DNA from: Myxococcales bacterium
GTDB taxonomy: Bacteria; Myxococcota; Myxococcia; Myxococcales; Myxococcaceae
Direction: 5' to 3'
NCBI GenBank assembly: GCA_016191815.1
Contig: JACPVI010000030.1
Span: 1-61,141 of the forward strand
Length of the DNA stretch: 61,141 bases
A program made the position numbers and the translations under genes. Shown here one piece after another: positions 53,303-61,141 of the stretch. Within the stretch, counting starts at the first letter, position 1. Every line of letters starts with the position of its first letter. A model generated the notes under the pieces. That model ran no database searches. It saw only the letters and a program-made list of their open reading frames with translations, and had not been told where the DNA came from.

Positions 53303-53983
53303 ATGCTCGGGCAGGCGATGGGGCCCACCGAGCCAACCGCTGGGCAGGCCGCTCCGGCAGGCGGGCGGCGGCTGTTCGTGCCCTGGGGGCTGCTGCTCGC
53401 GCTTGGCGTCTACGCGACGGCGGTGCTCTGGTACATCCAGCACACCTACTGGAGCTCGCCCGAGTACCAGGCGGCGGTGCACCTCTACCGGGCGCAGGAG
53501 ATCCTTGGAGTCGATGGGGGTCGGAAGGCCCCGCGGGAGCGGATGCTGGAGGCCTACCAGCACCTCTTGGAGGCGGCCCGGCTGATGCCTCAGGTGAAGG
53601 AGTTGCACGAGCTTCTGGAGCGGCTGAACTGGCGGTTCGAGGAGCGGAAGTTGGGGCTGCCCTCGGAGTTGAGGCTCCGGGCGGAGGCGGTGGCGGCGGT
53701 GTGGCAGCGGATCCAGCGGGAGCGGCAGCCCATCTTGGTGGTGGGGGTGAGGGACCGGGGATGGGCCCCGGATCAGCTCGCTGAGGGCCCGGGAAGAGCG
53801 TTTCGCTGGTCGCTCCTCGGGGTGCTGCTCATCGTGGTGGCGTGGGGGTACGGGCGCTTCAATGAAAAGCGGAGTCGCGAGCGGAAGCGGGAGGAGGAGA
53901 TTCGGGCGATGGAGCGGGAGGTGGAGGAGCTCGCGGGCCAGCGGGAGAAGCTGCGCGGGAGGGAGGAGAGAAGGAGGCGCTGA
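53303..53983 (+). CDS. Two-TM membrane protein of unknown function
   Basis: 226 residues. A TM helix near 25-43 (LFVPWGLLLALGVYATAVLW) and another near 168-186 (WSLLGVLLIVVAWGYGRF) enclose a soluble loop with helical repeat-like text (YQHLLEAARLMPQVKELHEL). The C-terminus is a strongly charged Arg/Glu helix. No family recognised. It is divergent from ldcA with 25 bases between starts; ATG 53318 is an alternative start. Confidence 0.65.
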   Translation: MLGQAMGPTEPTAGQAAPAGGRRLFVPWGLLLALGVYATAVLWYIQHTYWSSPEYQAAVHLYRAQEILGVDGGRKAPRERMLEAYQHLLEAARLMPQVKELHELLERLNWRFEERKLGLPSELRLRAEAVAAVWQRIQRERQPILVVGVRDRGWAPDQLAEGPGRAFRWSLLGVLLIVVAWGYGRFNEKRSRERKREEEIRAMEREVEELAGQREKLRGREERRRR

Positions 53984-54004
53984 GGCGGGCGCGGGCTGCG
54001 CTCG

Positions 54005-54508
54005 TCAGCGCGGGGGCGTGAAGTAGACGAAGACGAAGTATCCCGAGCCGGGGTGGTGGTAGGCGGTCCCGAAGACAAAGGCCACTGGCAGATTCTTCTT
54101 GGGCTTGAACTGCACCCGGGCCTGGCCGGACTGGGCATCGAGCGCGGCGAAGATGGCGGCGGCCTCTACCTCCTTCACGTCGGTGCTCTCGAGTGCGCCG
54201 AACCTGGCGAGGTAGCTGAGCGTGGTGTTCAGCGCTTCGAGCCCCTGATCGCGCTTGGCTCCCTCGGCGAAGACGAGCTGGACCTTCTTCATCCTTTTCT
54301 GCTCGTCGAAGTAGAAGGTGGCCCACTTGGCGGTGGTGCCCCTGGAGAGCGGGTAATCGCGGCACTCGACGCTGCCGTCCTTGGGCACGTCGATGTACGG
54401 CCCGCAGTCGCGGATCGCCTTCACCTGCTCGGGCGACATGCCGAACTTGTAGGGACCGAAGCCTGAGTTGAGGGCGAGGGAGGCCACTGCCAAGAGAATC
54501 GCGTGCAT
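54005..54508 (-). CDS. Small exported protein of unknown function
   Basis: 167 residues with a short signal peptide (MHAILLAVASLALNSG). The beginning of the mature protein, FGPYKFGMSPEQVKAIRDC, is the 'GxxxxGMSxxEV' type found in many lipoproteins and small periplasmic proteins. The rest is beta-rich (WATFYFDEQKRMKKVQLVFA) and ends FVFVYFTPPR. No catalytic motif. It is convergent with the two-TM gene and lies 53 bases after the barrel-like gene start region on the same strand. Confidence 0.6.
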   Translation of the reverse strand: MHAILLAVASLALNSGFGPYKFGMSPEQVKAIRDCGPYIDVPKDGSVECRDYPLSRGTTAKWATFYFDEQKRMKKVQLVFAEGAKRDQGLEALNTTLSYLARFGALESTDVKEVEAAAIFAALDAQSGQARVQFKPKKNLPVAFVFGTAYHHPGSGYFVFVYFTPPR

Positions 54509-54561
54509 CGCGACAACGTAGCCGAGGGCGGACTTTTCGGCCTCGGGGATTTCGGCGGCAG

Positions 54562-55422
54562 CTAGAAGGAGGTGCTGAAACCGGCGTTGACGGCGTAGTG
54601 GACGTCGGTCTCGAAGGAGAAGACGCGGCCCCCGGCGCGGACGGTGCTGGACTCGAAGACGGGGATGGAGAAGCCGGCGTCGAGGCTCACGTCGGCGTCC
54701 TGGCGGGCGACGAGCAGTGCGGGGCGCAGCTCGAGGCCGAAGCCCTGGTTGCCCTTTCTGGCGAAGACGTAGCGGTGCGGAAGGGACAGCTCGAAGTAAT
54801 CGCGTGAGTCGGGGCCGAAGGCGGTCTGCCGCCAGCCGATGCTCAAGGCGCCTTCGATGTGCTGGCGCGGCGGAGGACGGAGGCGGAAGTCGGCCTGGAG
54901 GTCGTGGAAGCTGGAGAGGGGGGCGGTGTGGAAGGAGCCTCCGACTCCGATGGCGCCGTAGCTGACGGCACCGCGGAGGCCGGCGGTGAAGGCGACGTGG
55001 CTGGAGCGAGGGAGGGAGACGCCTCCGGCGATCAGCTCGGCGGTGGCGGTGGGCGCGTGGTGGACGCGGAGCTGCTCATCGTTGGCAGGTTCATCGAGCG
55101 CGTAGACGATGAAGGGGAGCGCGGCGGCGGCCACCACCACGACGGCAAGGATGGCCTCGCCGGGGATGTTGCCTCCGTTCAGTGAGCTGCCGCCGGAGGA
55201 GGACGGCCGGCTGGCGGGGAGCTGCGGGGCGGGGACGGGGCCGACGTGGAGGCCTCCGCCTCCGAAGTGGGTGGGCGGTTCGCGGCGGGGGCAGTCGGGG
55301 TGGTCGGGGGCTTCGTCGCAGTCTGGAGGAGGGGTGGGCGGTGGAGTGGCGGCTTGTGCGAATGCGGCGGCGGGGAGGAGCAGCGCGAGGGCGAGGCGGC
55401 GCACGGAAGAGTAGGTTAGCAC
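54562..55422 (-). CDS. Outer-membrane barrel-like protein of unknown function
   Basis: 286 residues with a signal peptide ending in AFAQA, a Pro/Cys-rich linker (PPPDCDEAPDHPDC), one hydrophobic segment (GEAILAVVVVAAAALPFIVY) and about 150 residues of short alternating strands. It ends NAGFSTSF with a C-terminal Phe, as outer-membrane barrels do. The TM helix in front of a barrel is unusual and may be part of the linker or a second anchor. Function unknown. Confidence 0.6.
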   Translation of the reverse strand: MLTYSSVRRLALALLLPAAAFAQAATPPPTPPPDCDEAPDHPDCPRREPPTHFGGGGLHVGPVPAPQLPASRPSSSGGSSLNGGNIPGEAILAVVVVAAAALPFIVYALDEPANDEQLRVHHAPTATAELIAGGVSLPRSSHVAFTAGLRGAVSYGAIGVGGSFHTAPLSSFHDLQADFRLRPPPRQHIEGALSIGWRQTAFGPDSRDYFELSLPHRYVFARKGNQGFGLELRPALLVARQDADVSLDAGFSIPVFESSTVRAGGRVFSFETDVHYAVNAGFSTSF

Positions 55423-55518
55423 CGGCCGTACCAGGGCTGCCCGCGGCGGGAATCCGGGGGGATGGGTGGATGTGGCTGCGCGGACATCTGGCGGCGCTGG
55501 CGCGAAGTGCGCAAGGAG

Positions 55519-56658
55519 CTACGCAGCGCGGGTGTAGGCGGCGGCGAAGAAGGCGTCGGTGCCGTGGAGGTGGGGCCAGAGATGAAGGAAGCCGTCTTCG
55601 GACAGGGGGAGGCGTTTGATCTCGGGGTGGCGGCGTTCTAGCTCGAAGGCGATGTCTTGGTTCTCTTCGCGGCGGAAGGTGCAGGTGGCGTAGAGGAGGC
55701 GCCCGCCGGGGGTGAGGTGTGCGAGTGCGTGCTCGAGGATTTCGAGTTGGAGGCGTTCGAGGGCGGGAAAGGAGTCTGGGTGGATGCGGAAGCGCGCGTC
55801 GGGGCCGCGGCGGAGGGCGCCGAGCTCGGAGCAGGGCGCGTCGACGAGGATTCGCTGGGCGGTGAGCGGTGGGGGCGGGCGGAGGTGGATTTGGAGGCAG
55901 GTGACTCCGGCGCGGGAGGCGCGGAGGCGGAGGCGGTGGAGTTTGGAGTGATCGGGATCGTAGGCGTGGAGGTGGCCGGAGTTCTGGAGGCGGGCGGCGA
56001 GGGCGAGGGTTTTCCCGCCGGCGCCGGCGCAGGCGTCGAGGATGGTCTCGCCGGGTTGGGTTTCGAGGAGTTCGGCGAGGAGTTGGGAGCCTTCGTCTTG
56101 GACTTCGAAGAGGCCTTCGCGGAAGGAGGGGAGTCCGTAGATGTTTGGGCGTGGGGAGGTGATGGTGAGGGAGTGGGGAGCGAGGGAGCCTGGGTTGGAT
56201 TCGACGCCTTCTTCTTGGAGGCGGGCCGCGAGGGAGTGGCGGGTGGTGCGGAGGGAGTTGGAGCGGATTGAGATGGGGCCGGGGAGGTTGAGGGCATCGG
56301 CGAGGGAATCGGCTTGGGGGCCGGCTTCGCGGAGGATGGTTTGGGCGAGCCAGTCGGGGAGGGAGTGGCGGGTGGCGAAGTCTTGTGGTTCGCCGGAGGC
56401 GGGGGGAATCTCGGAGGTGGGGAGGCGGGCGAGGCGGCGGCGCCAGAGGGAGGTGCCGAAGACGGCTTCGGCGAGGGCGAGGCGTTGAGGTTGGGAGAGG
56501 TGGCGGTGGTGGCGGAGGGTGGAGTCGAGGACGCGTTCGGCGGGTTGGCCGGCGAGGGAGTCGGAGATGGCGAGGAGGGCGGCGGGGGTGGAGGGCTCGA
56601 GGGCGTCCCATGGGACGGAGCGGAGGCGGAGGAGCGGGTCGGCCTGGATTGTTGACAC
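55519..56658 (-). CDS. RsmB/NOP2-type m5C RNA methyltransferase
   Basis: 379 residues. The N-terminal 130 residues hold a shortened NusB-like helical part (LSQPQRLALAEAVFGTSLWR). The catalytic half has the SAM site ILDACAGAGGKTLALAA near 205, VDAPCSELGALRRGPDARF with the releasing Cys near 275, and LYATCTFRREEN with the attacking Cys near 327. It would methylate cytosine C5 in 16S rRNA, as RsmB does. It is a little shorter than E. coli RsmB (429). tRNA-Asn lies 45 bases upstream on the other strand. Confidence 0.85.
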   Translation of the reverse strand: MSTIQADPLLRLRSVPWDALEPSTPAALLAISDSLAGQPAERVLDSTLRHHRHLSQPQRLALAEAVFGTSLWRRRLARLPTSEIPPASGEPQDFATRHSLPDWLAQTILREAGPQADSLADALNLPGPISIRSNSLRTTRHSLAARLQEEGVESNPGSLAPHSLTITSPRPNIYGLPSFREGLFEVQDEGSQLLAELLETQPGETILDACAGAGGKTLALAARLQNSGHLHAYDPDHSKLHRLRLRASRAGVTCLQIHLRPPPPLTAQRILVDAPCSELGALRRGPDARFRIHPDSFPALERLQLEILEHALAHLTPGGRLLYATCTFRREENQDIAFELERRHPEIKRLPLSEDGFLHLWPHLHGTDAFFAAAYTRAA

Positions 56659-56703
56659 GTGCTGGGGGCTCCCCTAAGTACCTGCGGCTTTCAGAACGAG
56701 TAT

Positions 56704-56779
56704 TCCCCGATAGCTCAGCTGGTAGAGCGGGTGACTGTTAATCACCATGTCCGTGGTTCGAGTCCACGTCGGGGAGCCA
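56704..56779 (+). tRNA. tRNA-Asn(GUU), integration target
   Basis: The acceptor TCCCCGA pairs with TCGGGGA, the anticodon loop is CTGTTAA with anticodon GTT, the T loop is GTTCGAGTC, and 3' CCA is encoded. The 3' part overlaps, antisense, the end of the large serine recombinase gene, so the 3' end of this tRNA is the probable left attachment site of the element. Confidence 0.95.
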
Positions 56780-58411
56780 TTCTTTCCACTCGGCAAACCC
56801 GAGGGTAGACGAATCCTTGGCGGCTCCGGTCGTAACTGGCCGGAGCCGCCAAACGATTTCGCGCGACCGGCCGTCGTAGACCACCTCGCCCACCAGCAGC
56901 CGAACGAGCTGCTTCCGCTCGGGCTTCTCGAGGTGCGCCCACACCTCCAAGAAGCTTCTCAGAGCGTCACGCATCTGCTGCGGCGTCACGTTCCGGCTGG
57001 TCTCGCGCTCGATGTCGCGGTTCACGTCCGCCAGGTGGCGCGTGCCCACCTCGATCTGGGCCTCGACCTCCTGGAGCCGGTCTGCAACGAGCCGGCTGCC
57101 GTTTGCGCCGCCGGCGGCGACCGCGTCGACCAGGCGCGCGGCATCGGCGCGAAGCCGGCGCATCTCCCCGCCCAGCCGATCGCGTTGGGCCGTCAGCTCC
57201 GGCAGGCGCTGCTCGGCCGTCTCCCGGTAGCGCTCCACCATTCGCGCGAGCACGTCCTCGTTGTCGACCAGGACCCGGAGGCGCTCGATCAGCAACTCCT
57301 CGAGCGCCCGGGCGCTCACGCTGCGGATCGGACAGGCGCCTGCCCCTTCGCGGATGGCGCGCCCGCAGCGGTAATAGAGGTAGCGGGTGCCGCTGCGGTT
57401 GTAGCCGATGTGGGGGCTCATGGCCCGGTTGCAGGCCGCGCAGCGAACCAGCCCCTGCAACAGGAAGCCGTACACGTCCTTGGCGTGTGAGGACCGGCAG
57501 TCCCAGTTGTCCTCCAGCATGTTCTGGGTGCGGGTAAAGGTCGCCAGGTCCACGATGGGCGCGTGCACGCCGTCGTAGGTCTTGTCCTTGTGGCGCACCT
57601 TGCCGATGTGGACCGGGTTGCGGAGGAGGTTGGAGAGCGTGACCTTGTCGAAGGGAATGCCGCCACGCTTGCGTCCGGTGGAGCTCACCCACTCCTTGGT
57701 CTTGTAGCCCTTGGGCGTGAGCACCTGGATGGTCTTGAGCAGCGACATCTCGCGCAGGTAGGTGGTGAAGATGTCGCGAACCATCTGCGCCTCGCGCTCG
57801 TTGACGACGAGCGCTTTCCTCTCGCGGTCGATGTCGTAGCCGAGCACGGCCGGCCCGCCGCACCAGCGGCCGCGCTTCTTCGCTGCGGCGATCTTGTCGC
57901 GCGTGCGCTCGCTGATCAGCTCTCGTTCGTACTGGGCGAACGAGAGCAGCAGGTTCAGCATCAGCTTCCCCTGCGAGAGGGCCGTGTTGAAGTCCTGCGT
58001 GGCGGACGCGAAGTCGGCCTTGTGCTGCTCGAGGAGGCTCCACACCTCGTAGAACTGCGAGATGCTGCGGCTGATGCGGTCGATCTTGTAGGCGATGATG
58101 ATGTCGATCTTGCCCGCCTCGATGTCGGCGAGCAGCCGCTTGAAGGAGGGCCGCTCGAGCGTGCCTCCGGAGTAGCCCACGTCCGAGTAGGTCTCCGCGT
58201 GGACCCACTTCCGATCCACCGCCGGGTCCGCGGTGCGGATGGCGATGTAGTTCTTGCAGATCTCCTCCTGCGCCTGCAAAGAGTTGTAGTCGAGGGCGGC
58301 CTGCTCGTCGGTCGACACGCGCGTGTAGATGGCGCAGCGACGGTTGGGCGCCGGCTGGGCCACACCGTTGGGTGGTTCGGATTGACGCCGCGTCTGGGCA
58401 GATCGTCTCAT
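56738..58411 (-). CDS. Large serine recombinase/integrase
   Basis: 557 residues from ATG 58411, which has GGAGGT 8 bases upstream. The resolvase domain shows YTRVSTDEQ (catalytic Ser), YSGGTLERPSFKRLLADIEA and YKIDRISRS (DR-x-x-R). A recombinase domain (GIPFDKVTLSNLLRNPVHIG), a zinc ribbon (CAACNRAM...YYRCG...ACP) and a coiled coil follow. It inserts and excises the element it borders by Ser-linked strand exchange. The last residues (NHGHGD) are encoded antisense within tRNA-Asn, so integration restores both the tRNA and this reading frame. Confidence 0.92.
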   Translation of the reverse strand: MRRSAQTRRQSEPPNGVAQPAPNRRCAIYTRVSTDEQAALDYNSLQAQEEICKNYIAIRTADPAVDRKWVHAETYSDVGYSGGTLERPSFKRLLADIEAGKIDIIIAYKIDRISRSISQFYEVWSLLEQHKADFASATQDFNTALSQGKLMLNLLLSFAQYERELISERTRDKIAAAKKRGRWCGGPAVLGYDIDRERKALVVNEREAQMVRDIFTTYLREMSLLKTIQVLTPKGYKTKEWVSSTGRKRGGIPFDKVTLSNLLRNPVHIGKVRHKDKTYDGVHAPIVDLATFTRTQNMLEDNWDCRSSHAKDVYGFLLQGLVRCAACNRAMSPHIGYNRSGTRYLYYRCGRAIREGAGACPIRSVSARALEELLIERLRVLVDNEDVLARMVERYRETAEQRLPELTAQRDRLGGEMRRLRADAARLVDAVAAGGANGSRLVADRLQEVEAQIEVGTRHLADVNRDIERETSRNVTPQQMRDALRSFLEVWAHLEKPERKQLVRLLVGEVVYDGRSREIVWRLRPVTTGAAKDSSTLGFAEWKEWLPDVDSNHGHGD

Positions 58412-58419
58412 GTGCCGCA

Positions 58420-58429
58420 CCTCCGGAGG
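58420..58429. promoter_or_regulatory. Palindromic Shine-Dalgarno serving both strands
   Basis: CCTCCGGAGG is a perfect palindrome. On the plus strand GGAGG lies 5 bases before ATG 58435; on the minus strand GGAGG(T) lies 8 bases before ATG 58411. Start codons of the divergent genes are only 23 bases apart, so each promoter must lie inside the opposite gene. Confidence 0.6.
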
Positions 58430-58434
58430 CTGCG

Positions 58435-58950
58435 ATGTCGAAGAAGCCACGCAAGAGCAAGGAGCCCATGGGCGTATGGGACCTCCTCGGTCAGACCGAC
58501 ACCGACGAGGCCCAGACGCACCCGCTGCGCCGGCATCCCGAGCTGACGTTGCGGGACGAGGCGAACGCGATCACCGTGCAGGTCTTCCGCAACGGGTTCC
58601 TCGAGAACCTGCACGCTGGCCGCTGGTCGCCCGTCCTCTCGGACCCCGCCTTCTCGCGAATCACGAACGAGGAGATGAAGAAGCTGATGATCGAGACCTC
58701 GGCGCGGCTGGCCCATTGGCTCTACCTGCGCGAGCTGCTTCTGGACGAGCAACCCGACGCTTACTTCCAGATCGTTTCGACGATCCGCTGGACCTTCACG
58801 AAGGAGTGGGAGCGCCGCGCTCGAACATGCGAGTTGCCTGCCGCTCGCCAGGCGCCGTCTCTCCTCTGCTCGAAGTGTCAGGCTGCTCTCCATGATGCGT
58901 GGCGCTTCTGCCCTCTCTGTGGCACCGCCGCTGGCCATCCCAGTCCATGA
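58435..58950 (+). CDS. Element-borne zinc-ribbon protein, unknown function
   Basis: 171 residues from ATG 58435. The N-terminus is basic (MSKKPRKSKEPMGVWDLLGQ). A helical core (NAITVQVFRNGFLENLHAG, FSRITNEEMKKLMIETSARL) ends in a C-terminal zinc ribbon, CSKCQAALHDAWRFCPLC. Such proteins are common beside recombinases in integrative elements but have no assigned role that I can name. It is divergent from the integrase and may be its regulator or simply cargo. The 144 bases after it hold nothing identifiable. Confidence 0.6.
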   Translation: MSKKPRKSKEPMGVWDLLGQTDTDEAQTHPLRRHPELTLRDEANAITVQVFRNGFLENLHAGRWSPVLSDPAFSRITNEEMKKLMIETSARLAHWLYLRELLLDEQPDAYFQIVSTIRWTFTKEWERRARTCELPAARQAPSLLCSKCQAALHDAWRFCPLCGTAAGHPSP

Positions 58951-59094
58951 GGGCTCTTGCGGCGCCAACCGGCAAGCTCAGTTCCTGGCCTGAGCTTCTG
59001 CCGCTGGCGGGCGCAGCGCCATGGCCCGACGAGCTTCCACATGAGCCCTCTCCGAGCAAAGGCGGGCAGGCGCGGCGTCGCCTCTGAACCCCTC

Positions 59095-59505
59095 TTACCC
59101 GACAGTCGCATGGAGGCCGCCCTCGCCGGCCGACGCTGGCGGAACCACCGAGACGAGGACGCCGCAGGCCTCCAGGCGCTTCGCGAGCTTCCCGACGAGA
59201 GTCATGCTGCGAGCGAGGCGCGCCATGTCGGTCACGACCACCATCTCGAACCGCCCGGCCTCGGCGTCGGCGAGAAGCCGCGCCAGCCCGGGCCTGTCCA
59301 AGTCGGTGCCGCTCACGCCGATGTCCTCGTAGACGGGCTCCTCGAGCGCAATGGCCTCGCCACCCGGCATCCGCAGAAACGCGACCGCCTCATCGCGCTG
59401 CCGCCTCGCAGCGGCTGGGTCGTGGACGGCGGTTCTCACGTAGATGACGCAGCGGGGGCGATCCCGGCCGGCCTTGCTCTCTGGGTTCATCCCTTGTTTG
59501 CGCAT
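59095..59505 (-). CDS. Resolvase-like domain lacking the catalytic serine
   Basis: 136 residues, a serine-recombinase N-terminal domain only: CVIYVRTAVHD, where active enzymes read YxRxS, has Ala in place of the nucleophile. VYEDIGVSGTDLDRPGLARL and DAEAGRFEMVVVTDMARLAR match the remaining fold. The C-terminal DNA-binding part is absent. It is either a catalytically dead accessory, a regulator that pairs with an active recombinase, or a relic. Its start overlaps the preceding small gene by 19 bases. Confidence 0.6.
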   Translation of the reverse strand: MRKQGMNPESKAGRDRPRCVIYVRTAVHDPAAARRQRDEAVAFLRMPGGEAIALEEPVYEDIGVSGTDLDRPGLARLLADAEAGRFEMVVVTDMARLARSMTLVGKLAKRLEACGVLVSVVPPASAGEGGLHATVG

Positions 59506-59723
59506 GGCGCCTCCTCGTCGACATGAGGGCTCGCTTCGCGCGCACCCTCAACTGGTTGTGCTGCCGTGGGCCCAGCGACGTCTTCGCTCGCACGTCGTCT
59601 GGGCGTCTTCTCTCGCGTCTGGTCGGCCAGGAAGCGTTCCACGCCGCGCAGCAGGATGTCGGCCACGGTGTTGAGCCGCTCCTCTGGCGTGAAGTCCGCC
59701 TCTGGGAACCGCGAACGGGCCAC
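59487..59723 (-). CDS. Small element protein upstream of the resolvase-like gene
   Basis: 78 residues beginning MARSRFPEADFTPEERLNTV, a good helical N-terminus (ADILLRGVERFLADQ), followed by a basic and low-complexity tail. The reading frame overlaps the resolvase-like start, the usual arrangement of small genes in phage-like elements. No motif beyond the helix is recognised. The 131 bases to its right (59724-59854) hold no gene that I can see. Confidence 0.4.
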   Translation of the reverse strand: MARSRFPEADFTPEERLNTVADILLRGVERFLADQTREKTPRRRASEDVAGPTAAQPVEGAREASPHVDEEAPCANKG

Positions 59724-59854
59724 CTCGAACCTCCGCCCGGTAAACGTCTGCGGAGGTGCCGACTGGGGACATCTGGAAGATGACCTGGCGGCGGTCAGCG
59801 TGTGGCGATGACTCGAGAAACGTCACGGAAACCGTTGCTTTCCGCTGGTCGCGA

Positions 59855-60367
59855 TCACTCGCGGTCCTTCGTCGTCCGCGGCCGAGGCGTTTCCCGGCTG
59901 GCCAGGAGCGCCCACGTTGCCTCGAGCAACGCCGCCACCGCCTGGTCGTGCGGGATGCCAGCGTTCACTGCGGCCTCGCGAACGCGCAGGGCCAGGTCCC
60001 GATACGCCGGCGTGGCGCGCGGCTTACCCTCCGCGAGCCCCTCGGCTCGCCCGAAGGCGCGGCCGTGCTCGTAGCCGATGTCGAAGTACGCCGCCTCGCG
60101 GTCGTACCGGTACTCGCCGAGGAGTTCCTCGATTCGCATCCAGAGGTGCTGCTCCTCGCCAAGCGCCTCCACGAGGCGGTCCGTTGCGGCGCGGATCTGG
60201 CGGCGCAGGGCGCCATGGCCCAGCCGCCGGTCGACGGCCTCGTCGACCGGTGACACGTCGTCGACCTCGTCGCCCATGTCGCGGTAGGAGCGGCCGGGCC
60301 GCAACGCAGGCGGAAGCGGCGCCTGCGCGGCGCGCCGCCCCCGATGCGGTGGTTTCCGAGCACCCAT
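59855..60367 (-). CDS. Element-borne protein of unknown function
   Basis: 170 residues from ATG 60367, which overlaps the upstream stop (ATGA) and thereby fixes the start. A basic N-terminus (MGARKPPHRGRRA) precedes an all-helical part: RQIRAATDRLVEALGEEQHL, YDREAAYFDIGYEHGRAFGR, and a tail that ends ALLASRETPRPRTTKDRE. The text YFDxGYxxGxxxGR resembles small regulatory proteins of unknown function. Co-transcribed with the DUF2924/RAMA-like gene. Confidence 0.55.
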   Translation of the reverse strand: MGARKPPHRGRRAAQAPLPPALRPGRSYRDMGDEVDDVSPVDEAVDRRLGHGALRRQIRAATDRLVEALGEEQHLWMRIEELLGEYRYDREAAYFDIGYEHGRAFGRAEGLAEGKPRATPAYRDLALRVREAAVNAGIPHDQAVAALLEATWALLASRETPRPRTTKDRE

Positions 60368-60909
60368 CACGCCACCTTCCCGCGCAGGTCCTTCAAGGCC
60401 TGGGCGTGCTCGCCGAGGATGTCGCGGACGCGCTGGCGATCGTCGTCCTTCACGGCGCCGACGACGGCGGTGGCGCGCTCGCGGTAGCGGTCCCACGCGC
60501 GCCCGAGCGCTTCGACCGGATCGGCGGCGTGGCGCGCGGGCTTCGTGATGCCCCAGAAGTTCCACCCGTTGGCAGTCTTGTTGGAAAGGCCGAGGTCCTT
60601 GGCGGCCGCCATTGCCGCGCCCGAGAGCGAGCGGTAGAGCTTGCCCGCGTAACGGATCCCGTCGGCGTCGACCGTGCACTCGCACCTCACGCTGCCGTCA
60701 CGCGCAAGCTTCTGGAGCACGGTGCCGACCGGCGGGAGCCGCGGGTCGCGCTCGCGCGGCTGCGCCGCCCCCGTGGCGTCCGCGGGCGTGGGTTCGGCCG
60801 CCTGGGGCGTCTCGGTGGTCGTCGACGCAGTCGGCGCGCGCAAGCTCCGGCGCGCGGGCTTCGACGCGTCGCTCGGCTTCGCCTTCGTGGTCTTGGTCTT
60901 CTTTGCCAT
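60367..60909 (-). CDS. DUF2924/RAMA-like element protein
   Basis: 180 residues from ATG 60909, with GAGGAG 9 bases upstream. The N-terminal 60 residues are Lys/Ala/Thr-rich linker. RLPPVGTVLQKLARDGSVRC, then DGIRYAGKLYRSLSGAAMAA and NGWNFWGI, are the hallmarks of the DUF2924/RAMA beta domain (PGTVL ... G..Y.S.S.AA ... NGW.FW). Such domains occur in phage-like elements and modification-related proteins. A helical C-terminus follows. No gene is identified between 60910 and the right edge. Confidence 0.6.
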   Translation of the reverse strand: MAKKTKTTKAKPSDASKPARRSLRAPTASTTTETPQAAEPTPADATGAAQPRERDPRLPPVGTVLQKLARDGSVRCECTVDADGIRYAGKLYRSLSGAAMAAAKDLGLSNKTANGWNFWGITKPARHAADPVEALGRAWDRYRERATAVVGAVKDDDRQRVRDILGEHAQALKDLRGKVA

Positions 60910-61141
60910 GGTCGTTGCTCCTCTCGGCCCGGCACACGCGGTCGCGGTCATCGCGGCGCTCGGCGGGCTCGGCATGACGAGGGCGCTGAACGCGCAACCG
61001 CTCAAGGCGTTTCTGCGCCTCTCGGGGCGCTCGACGGTCAGCGCCGACGAGGCGACGTGCTGATGCTCGGCCTCGGCTCGGCCGCGTCTGCGCGGCCGCC
61101 GCCGGGCGTGGGGCCCTCGCCACGCCGCTCAAGCAGCGCGA

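Larger units (their letters stand above)
56704..61141. mobile_element. Left end of integrated element at tRNA-Asn
   Basis: The element starts at the 3' half of tRNA-Asn with the integrase reading inward and carries only small unrecognised genes, a Ser-less resolvase fragment and a RAMA-like gene. Its right end and second attachment site are beyond the window, so length and type (prophage, island or conjugative element) are unknown. Confidence 0.6.

Noticed and set aside
55091-56611. 506-codon minus-strand frame opposite-phase to the RsmB-like gene
   Set aside because: It is an Arg/Pro-only frame shifted from the certain methyltransferase gene.
60910-61141. Possible gene at the right edge on either strand
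   Set aside because: Open frames there are Arg/Ala-rich with no start site or motif, and the sequence is cut by the window end.

Overview
The window is high-GC bacterial chromosome from a myxobacterium-like organism (Myxococcota). The strongest evidence is an mglB-mglA pair almost identical in sequence to the Myxococcus xanthus polarity switch. Supporting signs are several TPR and AgmX/PglI-tail proteins of the gliding machinery, a MYXO-CTERM-type tail, MopE-like Cys/Asp repeats, and a Ser/Thr kinase of the myxobacterial HRDxSPSN type. Species cannot be named from sequence alone.

Left part (1-12.5 kb): accessory chromosome. It holds secreted or lipid-anchored proteins (an M64-like metalloprotease cut by the window edge, and a two-module lipoprotein with an internal MYXO-CTERM-like tail), a PlsC-like acyltransferase, two PIN toxin-antitoxin pairs, a SEC-C protein, a Uma2 nuclease, a decayed stretch (about 9.2-10.1 kb), and a polysaccharide deacetylase/glycosyltransferase pair.

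Middle (12.7-30.4 kb): a zinc-ribbon/GYF/TM/TPR protein resembling the GltI/GltJ gliding proteins is followed by a translation block. That block is serS, all four tRNA-Ser species, tRNA-Arg(ACG) with its modifying enzyme gene tadA, and the SRP RNA. The usual ffs-dnaX-ybaB-recR order is interrupted by about 2.2 kb bounded by inverted copies of a dispersed GTCGAG-rich repeat. dnaX is split by a +1 frameshift exactly between the gamma-like part and the tau extension. A convergent three-gene operon (outer-membrane barrel with regulatory domains, FecR-like lipoprotein, kinase with AgmX tail) follows.

Gliding and export region (30.5-45.6 kb): mglBA is followed on the same strand, mostly with stop/start overlaps, by TPR and coiled-coil genes in the order expected of gltD-gltE-gltF-gltG. 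Then come a cyclic-nucleotide-binding protein and an outer-membrane barrel/short OPX pair for polysaccharide export. Together they look like a motility and surface-polysaccharide locus.

Right part (45.6-61 kb): a large Cys-rich repeat lipoprotein, then a minus-strand operon for peptidoglycan recycling (LdcA, a serine-hydrolase/Mpl fusion, a TlpA-like thioredoxin, an inositol-monophosphatase). After that come membrane and outer-membrane hypotheticals, an RsmB-like methyltransferase and tRNA-Asn. A large serine recombinase whose C-terminus is read antisense through tRNA-Asn begins an integrated element. The element runs off the right edge and carries small genes, one of them a recombinase fragment lacking the catalytic serine.
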